DNA of 64,000 nucleotides, taken from Herbinix sp. (GTDB lineage: Bacteria; Bacillota; Clostridia; Lachnospirales; Lachnospiraceae). The stretch covers positions 124,001-188,000 of the forward strand of contig JARBTJ010000004.1 in assembly GCA_029240245.1 (NCBI GenBank). The letters run 5' to 3'. The notes beneath the pieces were generated by a model. That model did no database searches, was not told the DNA's origin, and worked only from the letters and a program-made list of their open reading frames with translations. Below are positions 56,062-64,000 of this stretch, piece by piece. Position numbers and translations under genes: made by a program. Within the stretch, counting starts at the first letter, position 1, and the number at the start of each line of letters is the position of its first letter.

Positions 56062-56254
56062 TTATCCACATTATCCACAGTATTATCAACATTTTATGTT
56101 AATAATGCTGTGGATTGTTTATTCCCCAAAATCTTTTCTACAAAGATAGATTTTTTATTCACAATCTTATTGATTTCACTTATTCTTCTGCTAATATTAC
56201 ATATATTTACATTATTTTACCTTTACCTCATCCACGTTATCCACAGTATCCACA
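56062..56254. other. DnaA-box cluster
   Basis: Perfect TTATCCACA 9-mers lie back to back at 56062-56070 and 56071-56079. A second abutting pair is at 56237-56245 (perfect) and 56246-56254 (GTATCCACA, one mismatch). A reverse-strand near match (TGTGGATTG) is at about 56110. The cluster lies between murC and the dnaD/dnaI-like genes. Random occurrence of three exact copies within 200 bp is very unlikely, so it probably binds DnaA. Confidence 0.8.
56075..56113 (+). terminator. Long hairpin after murC
   Basis: An 18-bp stem with two G-U pairs (CCACAGTATTATCAACAT / ATGTTAATAATGCTGTGG) around TTT, starting 14 bp after the murC stop. The following tract ATTGTTTATT is only moderately T-rich. The stem includes part of a DnaA box, so it may have a dual role. 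Confidence 0.6.
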
Positions 56255-56360
56255 ATGCAGGAATCCTCTAAAGTGCCATAAAATAGGCTATTTCCAGATA
56301 GTTTTAACTGTGCTATAATGTTGCATGGCATAAGAATAGCATTTAGGGGGATCAGTTTAA

Positions 56361-57476
56361 ATGGAAAAGATATCACTATACGCAGAAGGTATTTCTGACG
56401 TAACAATCATCCCAAATATATTTATCGATGATTTTATGCCATCGGCAAACGGTGCATACGTAAAGGTATATCTGTATTTATTGCGTCTGCTGACACAAAA
56501 TAATCCGGATATAACAATTTCCGCGATTGCAGACCGTTTAGATAATACGGAAAAAGACATCGTACGTGCCTTAAGTTACTGGGAAAAGCTTAATCTACTG
56601 GCATTAACACGTAATGAACAAAAGGAAATCACCGCCATTCAACTGGTGGATATAAATAAAATGGGCAAACAGACGCTTTCGTCGGCCTTAAAAAAAGAAT
56701 CCGGTAATGATACGGAAGTTCCGGATATGGATTCCGAGCTTGATGAAATTGCAGTCAGTATACATACCGATAATAAACCTGCGCAGAGGCAAAGCTATTC
56801 TGCAGAAAAGATTGCCCAGTTGACCAACAATGATGAGATCAAATGGGCCCTGCATATTGTAGAAATATACTTAGACCGGCCATTAAAGCCGATGGATCTC
56901 CAGTTGATTCTGTATTTGTACGAGGAGCTGCATTTTTCAGCCGAACTGATTATGTATCTTTATGAATACTGCGTGTCCAAGAACAAGAAGAATACCTCCT
57001 ACATAGAAGCGGTAGCCTTAACCTGGGCTGAGGAAGGCATCGATACAGAGGCAAAGGCAAAAGAAGCCACCGCGTCCTACAGCGAACATTTTAATGCAGT
57101 AAATAAGGCTTTCGGGCTGAACAGAGCGCCCGGACAGATTGAACGCCAATATATTAAAAAATGGGTGGAAGTCTTTGGTTTCGCCGATGAAATACTGACA
57201 GAGGCCTGCAACCGTACCATTTTGCGAACACAAAAGCCTGATTTTAAATATACGGATAAGATTCTGGAGACCTGGTTTAAAAAGGGTGCTAAAAGTTTGA
57301 CGGATATCGCAAGGCTTGATGCTGAATTCAGTAAGGGCAACCGTCCGGCTGATACTCCGAAAACCAACGTACCGGCAAAACCCTCGACGAACAAATTTAA
57401 TCAATATCCACAGAGGACATATACCGCAAAGGATTATGCTGAAATAGAGCGGAAGCTTTTAAATAAGGGATTATAA
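56361..57476 (+). CDS. DnaD-domain replication initiation protein
   Basis: 371 residues. The N-terminal winged-helix part (FIDDFMPSANGAYVKVYLYL and ITISAIADRLDNTEKDIVRA, about 20-75) is the DnaD/DnaB N-terminal domain. The C-terminal DnaD-type domains (about 155-225, LTNNDEIKWALHIVEIYLDR; and about 225-305, QIERQYIKKWVEVFGFADEI) are the DDBH2 kind. It follows DnaA action at the origin and recruits the helicase loader. The DnaI-like gene begins 16 bp after it, so the two form an operon. AGGGGGATC precedes the start, and DnaA boxes lie 107 bp upstream. Confidence 0.9.
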   Translation: MEKISLYAEGISDVTIIPNIFIDDFMPSANGAYVKVYLYLLRLLTQNNPDITISAIADRLDNTEKDIVRALSYWEKLNLLALTRNEQKEITAIQLVDINKMGKQTLSSALKKESGNDTEVPDMDSELDEIAVSIHTDNKPAQRQSYSAEKIAQLTNNDEIKWALHIVEIYLDRPLKPMDLQLILYLYEELHFSAELIMYLYEYCVSKNKKNTSYIEAVALTWAEEGIDTEAKAKEATASYSEHFNAVNKAFGLNRAPGQIERQYIKKWVEVFGFADEILTEACNRTILRTQKPDFKYTDKILETWFKKGAKSLTDIARLDAEFSKGNRPADTPKTNVPAKPSTNKFNQYPQRTYTAKDYAEIERKLLNKGL

Positions 57477-57491
57477 AGGAGCGTTTACGAA

Positions 57492-58487
57492 ATGGCCATA
57501 AAAAATGATCAATATAATCAAATTTTACGTGAATATGATTATCGACAGCAGAAAAACAGGCATGAATTAAGTAAACGTCGGGAAGAGGTATATAACGTCA
57601 TTCCCGAGCTAAAAAAGCTGGAGGATGATATCATTTCTCTTTCTGCTCAAAGCGGCAGAATGGCTCTTCAAGGCGATGACTCTAGTCTTCTTAAATTAAA
57701 AGCACAGTTTGATGATATAAAAGCTGTACAGATTGAATTATTAACCTGCAACGGTTTTCCTGACGATTACCTGGACATGCACTATACCTGCAGCAAATGC
57801 AAGGATACCGGGTTCATCGGCAAAGAAAAATGTAACTGCTTAAAACAGGCAATCGCAGATCTTATTTATGATGATTCTAATATCAAATCCATATTGTCAC
57901 ATGAAAATTTCAGTGCCTTTTCATTCTCCTATTATTCGGATGATTACATTGATGAGACCATTGGCGCCACTCCATTAACCAACATGCAGAAAATTGTGGC
58001 CGGTTGTAAGAATTTTATAAAGCATTTTAAGGAAGGCCATGATAATTTATTGTTTATGGGCAATACCGGTGTAGGAAAAACCTTTCTCGCCAATTGCATT
58101 GCGAAGGAGCTTTTGGATCAGGGCTATACCGTAATATATCTTACTGCATTTCGATTATTTGATATCCTTGAAAAGCATAAATTTGGCAGAAATGAGGAAA
58201 CCTCTTATATAGCTGCAAATCAATTTGATTATATTCTGGATTGTGATTTATTGATTATCGATGATTTGGGTACAGAATTAAATAATTCCTTTACGGCTTC
58301 CCAATTGTATCTTATTATAAACGAACGTCTGCTTAGGCAAAAATCTATGATTATTTCTACTAATCTGTCGCATGATAATCTTAATTCCAATTACGGAGAG
58401 AGGGTTTATTCCAGATTAATAAGTAAATACTCTATCCGAAGGATCGTCGGGGAAGATATTCGTTTACATAAAGCAGTAAGCAATTAA
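57492..58487 (+). CDS. Helicase loader, DnaC/DnaI-like ATPase
   Basis: 331 residues. N-terminal coiled coil (about 10-90), a four-cysteine zinc site (YTCSKCKDTGF and KCNCLKQ, about 98-118) and a C-terminal AAA+ ATPase: Walker A NLLFMGNTGVGKTFLANCIA (about 187-206), Walker B CDLLIIDDLGTEL (about 250-262) and sensor 1 MIISTNLSHD (about 288). It loads the replicative DnaB/DnaC helicase onto origin DNA. In clostridia this pair is the normal primosome loader. The start follows AAAGGAGC. Confidence 0.92.
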   Translation: MAIKNDQYNQILREYDYRQQKNRHELSKRREEVYNVIPELKKLEDDIISLSAQSGRMALQGDDSSLLKLKAQFDDIKAVQIELLTCNGFPDDYLDMHYTCSKCKDTGFIGKEKCNCLKQAIADLIYDDSNIKSILSHENFSAFSFSYYSDDYIDETIGATPLTNMQKIVAGCKNFIKHFKEGHDNLLFMGNTGVGKTFLANCIAKELLDQGYTVIYLTAFRLFDILEKHKFGRNEETSYIAANQFDYILDCDLLIIDDLGTELNNSFTASQLYLIINERLLRQKSMIISTNLSHDNLNSNYGERVYSRLISKYSIRRIVGEDIRLHKAVSN

Positions 58488-58587
58488 TTGCGATATAATA
58501 TGACAAAGAAGCTTGACTTAATAATTTTATAATGGTATAACTTTTAATGGCATTTGAAGCAAACAATACAATATGGAGGGAAATGTA

Positions 58588-59775
58588 ATGTCTAAGCATG
58601 ATAAGATCGTAGAAACTATTCCTGTAGGTCCCCTTGGGATTATAGCTTTGGAAGGCTGTAACTCCTTGGGAAACAAAGTAAATGATTACCTTGCCGGATG
58701 GAGAAACACCAGAGAGAGTGAGCACAAAGGAACAATAGCTTTCTCCGGTTACCAAAAGGAATCTTACCTACTGAATGCCAGCTGTCCCAGATTTGGTACA
58801 GGTGAGGCCAAAGGAATGATTAAAGAATCTGTTCGCGGTTCCGATTTATACCTGCTTGTTGATGTGACCAATTATAGTTTAACCTACTCTGTTTGTGGTC
58901 AGACAAATCACATGTCACCGGATGACCATTACCAGGATTTAAAAAGAATTATTGCTGCAGTTGGCGGCAAAGCAAGAAGAATTACAGTTATCATGCCTTA
59001 CCTTTATGAAGGCAGACAGCATAGAAGAACCTCAAGAGAGTCTCTTGACTGTGCATTAGCGCTACAGGAGCTGACACATATGGGCGTTGAGAGTATTATC
59101 ACCTTCGATGCTCACGATCCCAGAGTTCAGAATGCCATTCCATTAAAAAGCTTAGAAACCGTAGCACCTACTTATCAGTTTATTAAAGCAATGCTCAAGA
59201 AAGTTCCGGATATCAAATTTGATTGCGATCATATGATGGTTATCAGCCCTGATGAAGGCGGTATGTCAAGAGCTGTATATTATGCCAATGTACTTGGACT
59301 TGATATGGGTATGTTCTATAAGAGACGAGATTACACACGAATTGTTAACGGACGTAATCCAATCGTAGCACACGAATTCCTCGGTTCTGATATCGAAGGC
59401 AAGGACATCCTAATTATTGATGATATGATTTCCTCCGGAGAAAGTATCTTAGATGTTGCTACTGAATTAAAAAGAAGAAAAGCAAATCGTATCTTTGTAG
59501 CAGCTACCTTTGGTTTATTCACCAACGGTTTTGATAAGCTGGACGAGGCATATGAGAAAGGCCTGATCTATCGTCTTCTTACGACGAACTTAACCTACCA
59601 GACACCGGAATTATTAACAAAACCTTACTACATCAATGTTGATATGAGTAAATATATTGCTCTTATTATCGATACGTTAAATCATGATAACAGCATCAGC
59701 GGTCTGTTAAATCCGGTTGAAAGAATTCATGATATATTATCGGAATATGGACAGGACGGCAATAAAGCAAAGTAA
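58588..59775 (+). CDS. Ribose-phosphate pyrophosphokinase family protein
   Basis: 395 residues from the ATG at 58588 (GGAGGG before it). PRPP synthetase family: RITVIMPYLYEGRQHRRTSR (about 130-150), ITFDAHDPRVQNAIP (the HDP site, about 170-185), and the PRPP-binding loop ILIIDDMISSGESILDVATE (about 273-292). It is longer than the usual ~315-residue PrsA and has a divergent N-terminus (SKHDKIVETIPVGPLGIIAL), matching the long phosphoribosyl pyrophosphokinase variants of Lachnospiraceae. It should make PRPP from ribose 5-phosphate and ATP. It is monocistronic with a strong terminator. Confidence 0.85.
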   Translation: MSKHDKIVETIPVGPLGIIALEGCNSLGNKVNDYLAGWRNTRESEHKGTIAFSGYQKESYLLNASCPRFGTGEAKGMIKESVRGSDLYLLVDVTNYSLTYSVCGQTNHMSPDDHYQDLKRIIAAVGGKARRITVIMPYLYEGRQHRRTSRESLDCALALQELTHMGVESIITFDAHDPRVQNAIPLKSLETVAPTYQFIKAMLKKVPDIKFDCDHMMVISPDEGGMSRAVYYANVLGLDMGMFYKRRDYTRIVNGRNPIVAHEFLGSDIEGKDILIIDDMISSGESILDVATELKRRKANRIFVAATFGLFTNGFDKLDEAYEKGLIYRLLTTNLTYQTPELLTKPYYINVDMSKYIALIIDTLNHDNSISGLLNPVERIHDILSEYGQDGNKAK

Positions 59776-59827
59776 TTATGACTATATTTTTGTTCTAAAT
59801 ACCACTGAATAATAGATAAAATCGAAT

Positions 59828-59894
59828 GAGGGAAATGAAGTATAGCTCCGTGTTATTAATTCACCTGTGAGCACACTTCATTTCCCTCTTTTTT
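59828..59894 (+). terminator. Terminator after the PRPP synthetase gene
   Basis: Perfect 14-bp arms GAGGGAAATGAAGT / ACTTCATTTCCCTC, then six T, with a 33-nt loop. It lies between convergent genes. Confidence 0.8.
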
Positions 59895-59947
59895 GATGTT
59901 TCATATTTGGCAACGATTGATAAAGTATTGATATTAATTAAGATTCG

Positions 59948-62332
59948 TTATTCGATCCCTTCCTCAGAGCTATCCTCGGATTGTTCCTCGGTATCCTGAT
60001 TTAAAGGATCCTCGGCGATTACCTCAGGGTCCTCACCTGAATTAGCCGGGGTCTCCCCCTCGGGTTCATTCTGGGTCTCTTCCCCTGGATTCTCCGGGAT
60101 TTCATCACCCGGATTCACCTCGGAATCCTCCTCCGAATCCACCTCCGGATGATCCTCCATATCATCTGGATTTTCCTCTAGGTTCTCCTCTAAGTTCTCT
60201 TCTAAGTCCTCCTCTGGGTTCTCCTCTAAGTCATCTTCCATATTCTCTTCACTTTCCTGTGAATCCTCAGATTCCTCCTTTACCTTATCTCCAGTATTTT
60301 CATCCGATTTCTTCTGGGCCTCGTAAATCGGTCTCCAGTCATAATAATCAAAGGTTTCCGCCATTGATGAATCATGTATCTGATTCATGTAATCCTGCCA
60401 GATTGAGCCGGGATAGGAGGAGCCGGATAGATCCTTAAGTGTTTTCGGAAGGTCATAGCCCACCCAGACACTGGTAGTATAATAGGGTGTGTAACCCACA
60501 AACCAGCCATCCTTCCTGCTATCGGTAGTGCCGGTTTTTCCTGCACTCACGGTATTCGTAAGACTTAGTCCTTTGCCAGTCCCGTTTGCGATAACTCCGG
60601 TCAGCGCTTCCGTCGTCATTCTTGCCGCCTTCTGCTGATAAATTATTTTCTTTTCCATATGATCCCCTACCAGCTCTTTTCCTTCGGAGTCCATAATCTT
60701 TACAATGCAGGTCGGTTCCCGGTAAACTCCGTCATTTTCTAAGGCTGCGTAGGCAGAGGCCATTTCAACCGGGCTGACTCCTACGGTAAAACCGCCCAAG
60801 GAGGCCGCCGGATAATAATCATTTATATTAATTTTTTTAAAGTTCATATTTAATAGATAGGATAAGCTTTTTGTAGGTGTAATTTCCTCAAACAGCTTCC
60901 ATGCTATTGTATTTTTAGAAACCTCGATTGCTCTTTGCAATGTTATCTCGCCGTCATATTTTTTATTGGAATTGGAGGGCCCGTCTTCAAAGGGTTCATC
61001 AGTGACCGGACTTTCCGGATAGTAGCTCTGTTCAAAGGCAGGAGCATATACAATTAACGGTTTAATTGAGCTGCCCGGCTGCCGGAAACTTTGATATCCT
61101 CGGTTTAAAGTATAGCCCGGAAGCTTCTGGCTGCGTCCTCCGACGATTGCTACCACCCGTCCACTGTCATTGTCAATCGTGACCGCTGCTGCCTGAAGCT
61201 TATATACCCCTTCTTCATTTACCTCAGTAAAATCCTTTAAGGTATTGTCAAGTGAAGCCTGTAAAAGCTCCTGCTTTTTCATATCCATAGAGGTATAGAT
61301 GCGGTAGCCGGAGATAAATAGATCCTGCTGGCAGCTGTAATAAAGCTCATTATAGGCCTCCTGATAGGCTTTCTGGTCCTCCTCACAGTCAAAACGGATG
61401 GCAAACTGAAATCCCTGTCGTTTCATCAGAGCCTCAATTGCACAATGATAAATATAGGTTTCCACATAATTCTTTTTCTCAGCACTTTGCTTCTTTAATT
61501 CAATGGGCTCAATCAGTGCCTGATCATATTCTTTCTTTGAAATCAGCCCCTCATCAAACAGCTGAAGAAGAATTCTATCCCTACGGGCCAGTGCATTGTC
61601 CATATGAGTCACCGGATTATAGAGGTTGGGGTTGTTTGGTATGGCACATAAAAATGCAGTCTGCGACAGACTGAGTCCGGTTACACTCCTCCCAAAATAA
61701 CCGTTGCTTGCCGCCTGGATTCCGTAATGACCATTGGCATAGTATATGTTATTTAAGTAAAATTCCATAATGTCTGTTTTCGTATATTTTCTCTCCAGCT
61801 CCTGAGCAACAAAAATTTCTTCAATCTTCCTTTCGTAGGTTACCTTATGGGTTAAAAATACATTTCTCCCCAGCTGCTGCGTAATTGTACTGGCGCCTTG
61901 GGTTATTTCGCCTTTATGCTCGATAAGCTTGATGGCTGCCCGTATATTCGCAAGATAATCCACCCCGCTATGCTCAAAGAATTTTCTATCCTCCGATACG
62001 ATAACCGCATTCATAACCAGTTCAGGAATGTCTGCATAATCCATATAAAAGACGTCCTTTTCCGCTTTCAGAGTCGAAATGATATCTCCCTCCGAATCAT
62101 AAACCAGACTGGTCTGGCTAGCGCGGAAGGTAGCATAATCCGAAGCGGCCACCGTCTTTTTCGCATATGATTGAAGCTTTAGAATGGTTTTTCCGTAGGC
62201 TATGTAAAAATAAATCATCCCCGCCATAACAGCCAACAAGAAAAGAAAAAATATAAGCTGAAGGACAAGCTTAATCACCTGTCCCGCACTCTTCTTTTCT
62301 TTCTTTGATTTGATGTTTTTTCTTTTGTTCAT
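59948..62332 (-). CDS. Class A penicillin-binding protein (PBP1A-like)
   Basis: 794 residues. Cytoplasmic basic start, one membrane helix (about 20-46), glycosyltransferase 51 domain with SEDRKFFEHSGVDYLANIRA (catalytic Glu about 112) and GASTITQQLGRN, then a transpeptidase domain: SxxK in RQPGSSIKPLIVY (about 410-422), SKN in EVSKNTIAWKL, and KTG in VSAGKTGTTDSRKDGWFVGY (about 583-602). The last ~125 residues are highly acidic and low in complexity (Glu/Asp/Asn/Pro/Ser, e.g. EENPEEDLEENLEE), likely extended outside the cell. It polymerises and crosslinks peptidoglycan. GGAGG precedes the start. Confidence 0.95.
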   Translation of the reverse strand: MNKRKNIKSKKEKKSAGQVIKLVLQLIFFLFLLAVMAGMIYFYIAYGKTILKLQSYAKKTVAASDYATFRASQTSLVYDSEGDIISTLKAEKDVFYMDYADIPELVMNAVIVSEDRKFFEHSGVDYLANIRAAIKLIEHKGEITQGASTITQQLGRNVFLTHKVTYERKIEEIFVAQELERKYTKTDIMEFYLNNIYYANGHYGIQAASNGYFGRSVTGLSLSQTAFLCAIPNNPNLYNPVTHMDNALARRDRILLQLFDEGLISKKEYDQALIEPIELKKQSAEKKNYVETYIYHCAIEALMKRQGFQFAIRFDCEEDQKAYQEAYNELYYSCQQDLFISGYRIYTSMDMKKQELLQASLDNTLKDFTEVNEEGVYKLQAAAVTIDNDSGRVVAIVGGRSQKLPGYTLNRGYQSFRQPGSSIKPLIVYAPAFEQSYYPESPVTDEPFEDGPSNSNKKYDGEITLQRAIEVSKNTIAWKLFEEITPTKSLSYLLNMNFKKININDYYPAASLGGFTVGVSPVEMASAYAALENDGVYREPTCIVKIMDSEGKELVGDHMEKKIIYQQKAARMTTEALTGVIANGTGKGLSLTNTVSAGKTGTTDSRKDGWFVGYTPYYTTSVWVGYDLPKTLKDLSGSSYPGSIWQDYMNQIHDSSMAETFDYYDWRPIYEAQKKSDENTGDKVKEESEDSQESEENMEDDLEENPEEDLEENLEENLEENPDDMEDHPEVDSEEDSEVNPGDEIPENPGEETQNEPEGETPANSGEDPEVIAEDPLNQDTEEQSEDSSEEGIE

Positions 62333-62419
62333 CTGGTAAAGCCTCCGGTAAAACTATAATATCTATATCATATCGTTTTTGTGCATAATATCAATGGCGC
62401 TGTCTGGAAATGGGATTTC

Positions 62420-64000
62420 TTAAGCATTCTGAGTTAAATCCACAAAATGGTACGGTATCCCCATATCTTCTAACAGAAGCCTCTCCCTCCTATGACAGCT
62501 AAACATTAAAATCTGCTTACGGTCCTTTATTTTGTTCAATGCCGCTTTTATCCTAATGTCATCATATAGTGCAAAGCTGTCATCGAAAATTAGGGGTATC
62601 TCATCCCTTCCAAGCAAAAGGTCTGCTACTGCCAAGCGAAGTGCAAAATACACCTGATCTATAGTTCCTGCGCTCAACTTATCAAGCAAAACATAATTTC
62701 CTTTCCAGCCCACCTTCACATTCAACTTTTCATCCACCTTGATATCGGTATATTTCTGTCCGGTTACCTCACCGATCATTGCAGAAACAGCTTCATTTAA
62801 CTGCCTTCCAAAGCTGTCATGGATGTCAACGGATAGCGATTGTATGGTGTTAAGGGCTAATCTTACCGCCTCTAATTCAACTGCTGACTCCTTCTGCCTT
62901 TGCTGCAGTTCTTCATACCGTTCCTTGTTTTTCAGAAGCAGAAGTTCGTTGCCCTCCATGGTTGATAGTTCCCATCTTAATTTTTCTATCCGGAGTCTGC
63001 AATTTTCATAAAGCCCGTTGATCTCCGAATGTTTTCTTACTTCCTCCAATTTTGTCTGCTGTATGATCTCTTGAAGCCTTTGTATGGAATTCACGGTTAA
63101 TTCATCTGTTAAAAGATAACTTCGGGTATACTTCATAATGGTATCATATAAAAGATCTTTATTATCCTCCAGTTCCTCCTTACGAAGTTCTAAATCAGCC
63201 AATTGTTTCTTATTAAGCTCTAAGGCAATGGAATGCTTCAAAAACTCCTCCTGTCTGATACGCAGCTCCTCCATCGACCTTGACTGGTTCTTAGAAAGAA
63301 TATTATGAAGCTGATCTATAGCAGCTGAATGCTTTTGCATCAGTGAATTTATCTCCTCCTCCACCCTGCGCTGCTTTACCCTTCCTGTCCGTTCCAGGAA
63401 AACATAGGTGGCCCCTCCAATGAGTAATGCAACTGCTGCGAAGACAAATCCAAGTGTTATAGGCCTAGCTAGTATTATGGAAAGTATGGATATCCCACCG
63501 GTAGGAAGCATACTGATCAGTGTATTTCTTTTTTTATCAGCCTGACGAATAACTTCCTGTTCCTTTAACCGCTCCTTCTGTTTTATTTCATAATCACGAA
63601 TGCTTAAGTTCAAGGCCTCCGCTTCTTTGATTTCCTTGCGGAGGGTTGCTGATAGTAACTTTTCTACCTCCCAGGAGGACATCTTTTCCTTAAACTCTAT
63701 GCATTGCCTTTCTAGTTGTTCACTGTGCCTTAGTAGTTCAAGGTAGGACCGATATTTTTCTAATATGGCCGGAAGCTCCTCTCTTCGTTTCACTTCTTCA
63801 CTGTCCGGTGGCGCTAAAACAGCCTCTCTTTGCTTCTTAAGCTCCTGCTCCTCGGTCATTAAATCACGCAGCTGCAGGGTGAGGGAGTCAATTTTTTCCT
63901 CCTTCGCCATACCTTCTTCTATTTCGGACTGCAAGGCTTTTAACTCTGGGGTATTAAGCGATGCTTCCAGTACCTTTTTCTTCTCGTTTAGTATGGTCAG
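62420..64000 (-). CDS. YhaN/SbcC-like coiled-coil ATPase, partial (N-terminus beyond window)
   Basis: At least 526 residues; the frame stays open to 64000, so the start and the Walker A motif lie outside. Long coiled coils (e.g. IEKLRWELSTMEGNELLLLK) surround a hydrophobic hairpin (TLISMLPTGGISILSIILAR and ITLGFVFAAVALLIGGATYV, about 155-195), which is a YhaN feature. The C-terminus is the ABC-type ATPase half: signature LDKLSAGTIDQVYFALRLAV and Walker B EIPLIFDDSFALYDDIRI, then MFSCHRRERLL. It resembles DNA repair/metabolism ATPases paired with YhaM-like nucleases. It lies 90 bp upstream of the penicillin-binding protein gene on the same strand. Confidence 0.85.
   Translation of the reverse strand: MTILNEKKKVLEASLNTPELKALQSEIEEGMAKEEKIDSLTLQLRDLMTEEQELKKQREAVLAPPDSEEVKRREELPAILEKYRSYLELLRHSEQLERQCIEFKEKMSSWEVEKLLSATLRKEIKEAEALNLSIRDYEIKQKERLKEQEVIRQADKKRNTLISMLPTGGISILSIILARPITLGFVFAAVALLIGGATYVFLERTGRVKQRRVEEEINSLMQKHSAAIDQLHNILSKNQSRSMEELRIRQEEFLKHSIALELNKKQLADLELRKEELEDNKDLLYDTIMKYTRSYLLTDELTVNSIQRLQEIIQQTKLEEVRKHSEINGLYENCRLRIEKLRWELSTMEGNELLLLKNKERYEELQQRQKESAVELEAVRLALNTIQSLSVDIHDSFGRQLNEAVSAMIGEVTGQKYTDIKVDEKLNVKVGWKGNYVLLDKLSAGTIDQVYFALRLAVADLLLGRDEIPLIFDDSFALYDDIRIKAALNKIKDRKQILMFSCHRRERLLLEDMGIPYHFVDLTQNA

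Noticed and set aside
56062-56254. The chromosome origin oriC
   Set aside because: DnaA boxes are present but dnaA, dnaN, recF, gyrB and rpmH are not nearby and no AT-rich DUE next to the boxes can be asserted; left as a DnaA-binding cluster.

Overview
The window looks like the chromosome of a low-GC, anaerobic, probably spore-forming clostridium, most likely Lachnospiraceae close to Lachnoclostridium/Clostridium phytofermentans. This is inference from gene content, not from a database match. The signs are spoVG behind a sigma-H-like promoter, a clostridial-type molybdenum nitrogenase cluster (NifD with the clostridial insertion, a NifN-NifB fusion, split homocitrate synthase, a C. pasteurianum-type [2Fe-2S] ferredoxin), YesM/YesN with LplB/YtcP-type transport, hybrid cluster protein, and a DUF1846 protein.

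Layout. 1-7.9 kb is accessory. It holds a TPR/RCC1-repeat membrane protein broken by a 13-bp duplication, its truncated paralogue, two divergent serine recombinases around a three-part res-like site, a zinc-ribbon protein, a structured RNA, a probable toxin-like nuclease, a tRNA-Leu 3'-end remnant and an unknown 335-aa protein. 8-11.6 kb has recQ, a small inverted-repeat element with a 5S-rRNA-like loop, and a metallo-beta-lactamase-fold hydrolase. 11.7-19.6 kb is a two-component system (YesN-YesM type) divergent from a carbohydrate ABC importer (two permeases and a binding lipoprotein, no ATPase). 19.6-21.4 kb is a Cache-domain chemotaxis receptor.

21.8-35.9 kb is the nitrogen-fixation region, all on the minus strand: modA-modB-modC (molybdate uptake), then nifH-nifI1-nifI2-nifD-nifK-nifE-nifN/B-fdx-nifV(omega)-nifV(alpha). 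It covers molybdate import, the Fe protein, post-translational PII-like control, the MoFe protein, cofactor scaffold and NifB-co synthesis, an electron carrier and homocitrate synthesis. Both the modA and the nifH transcript start with a good sigma-A promoter followed by a leader terminator sharing the box ACAGAG(A/G)CGTC, which suggests common control by transcription antitermination.

35.9-41 kb has a nucleotidyltransferase, a Crp/Fnr regulator divergent from hcp, a frameshifted Cys/His-rich protein and a hemerythrin. This looks like a nitrosative/oxidative stress module, with a candidate FNR-type palindrome at about -41.5 of hcp. 41-47.9 kb has a solitary DNA methyltransferase, a Y-family polymerase with a small partner, a candidate small RNA, a SAM methyltransferase, a SRAP (HMCES/YedK) protein and a DUF1846 protein. 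47.9-64 kb is core housekeeping: a parvulin-type lipoprotein, mfd, pth, spoVG, murC, a DnaA-box cluster in front of dnaD/dnaI-like primosome genes, a PRPP synthetase-family protein, a class A penicillin-binding protein, and the C-terminal part of a YhaN/SbcC-like ATPase cut by the window edge.
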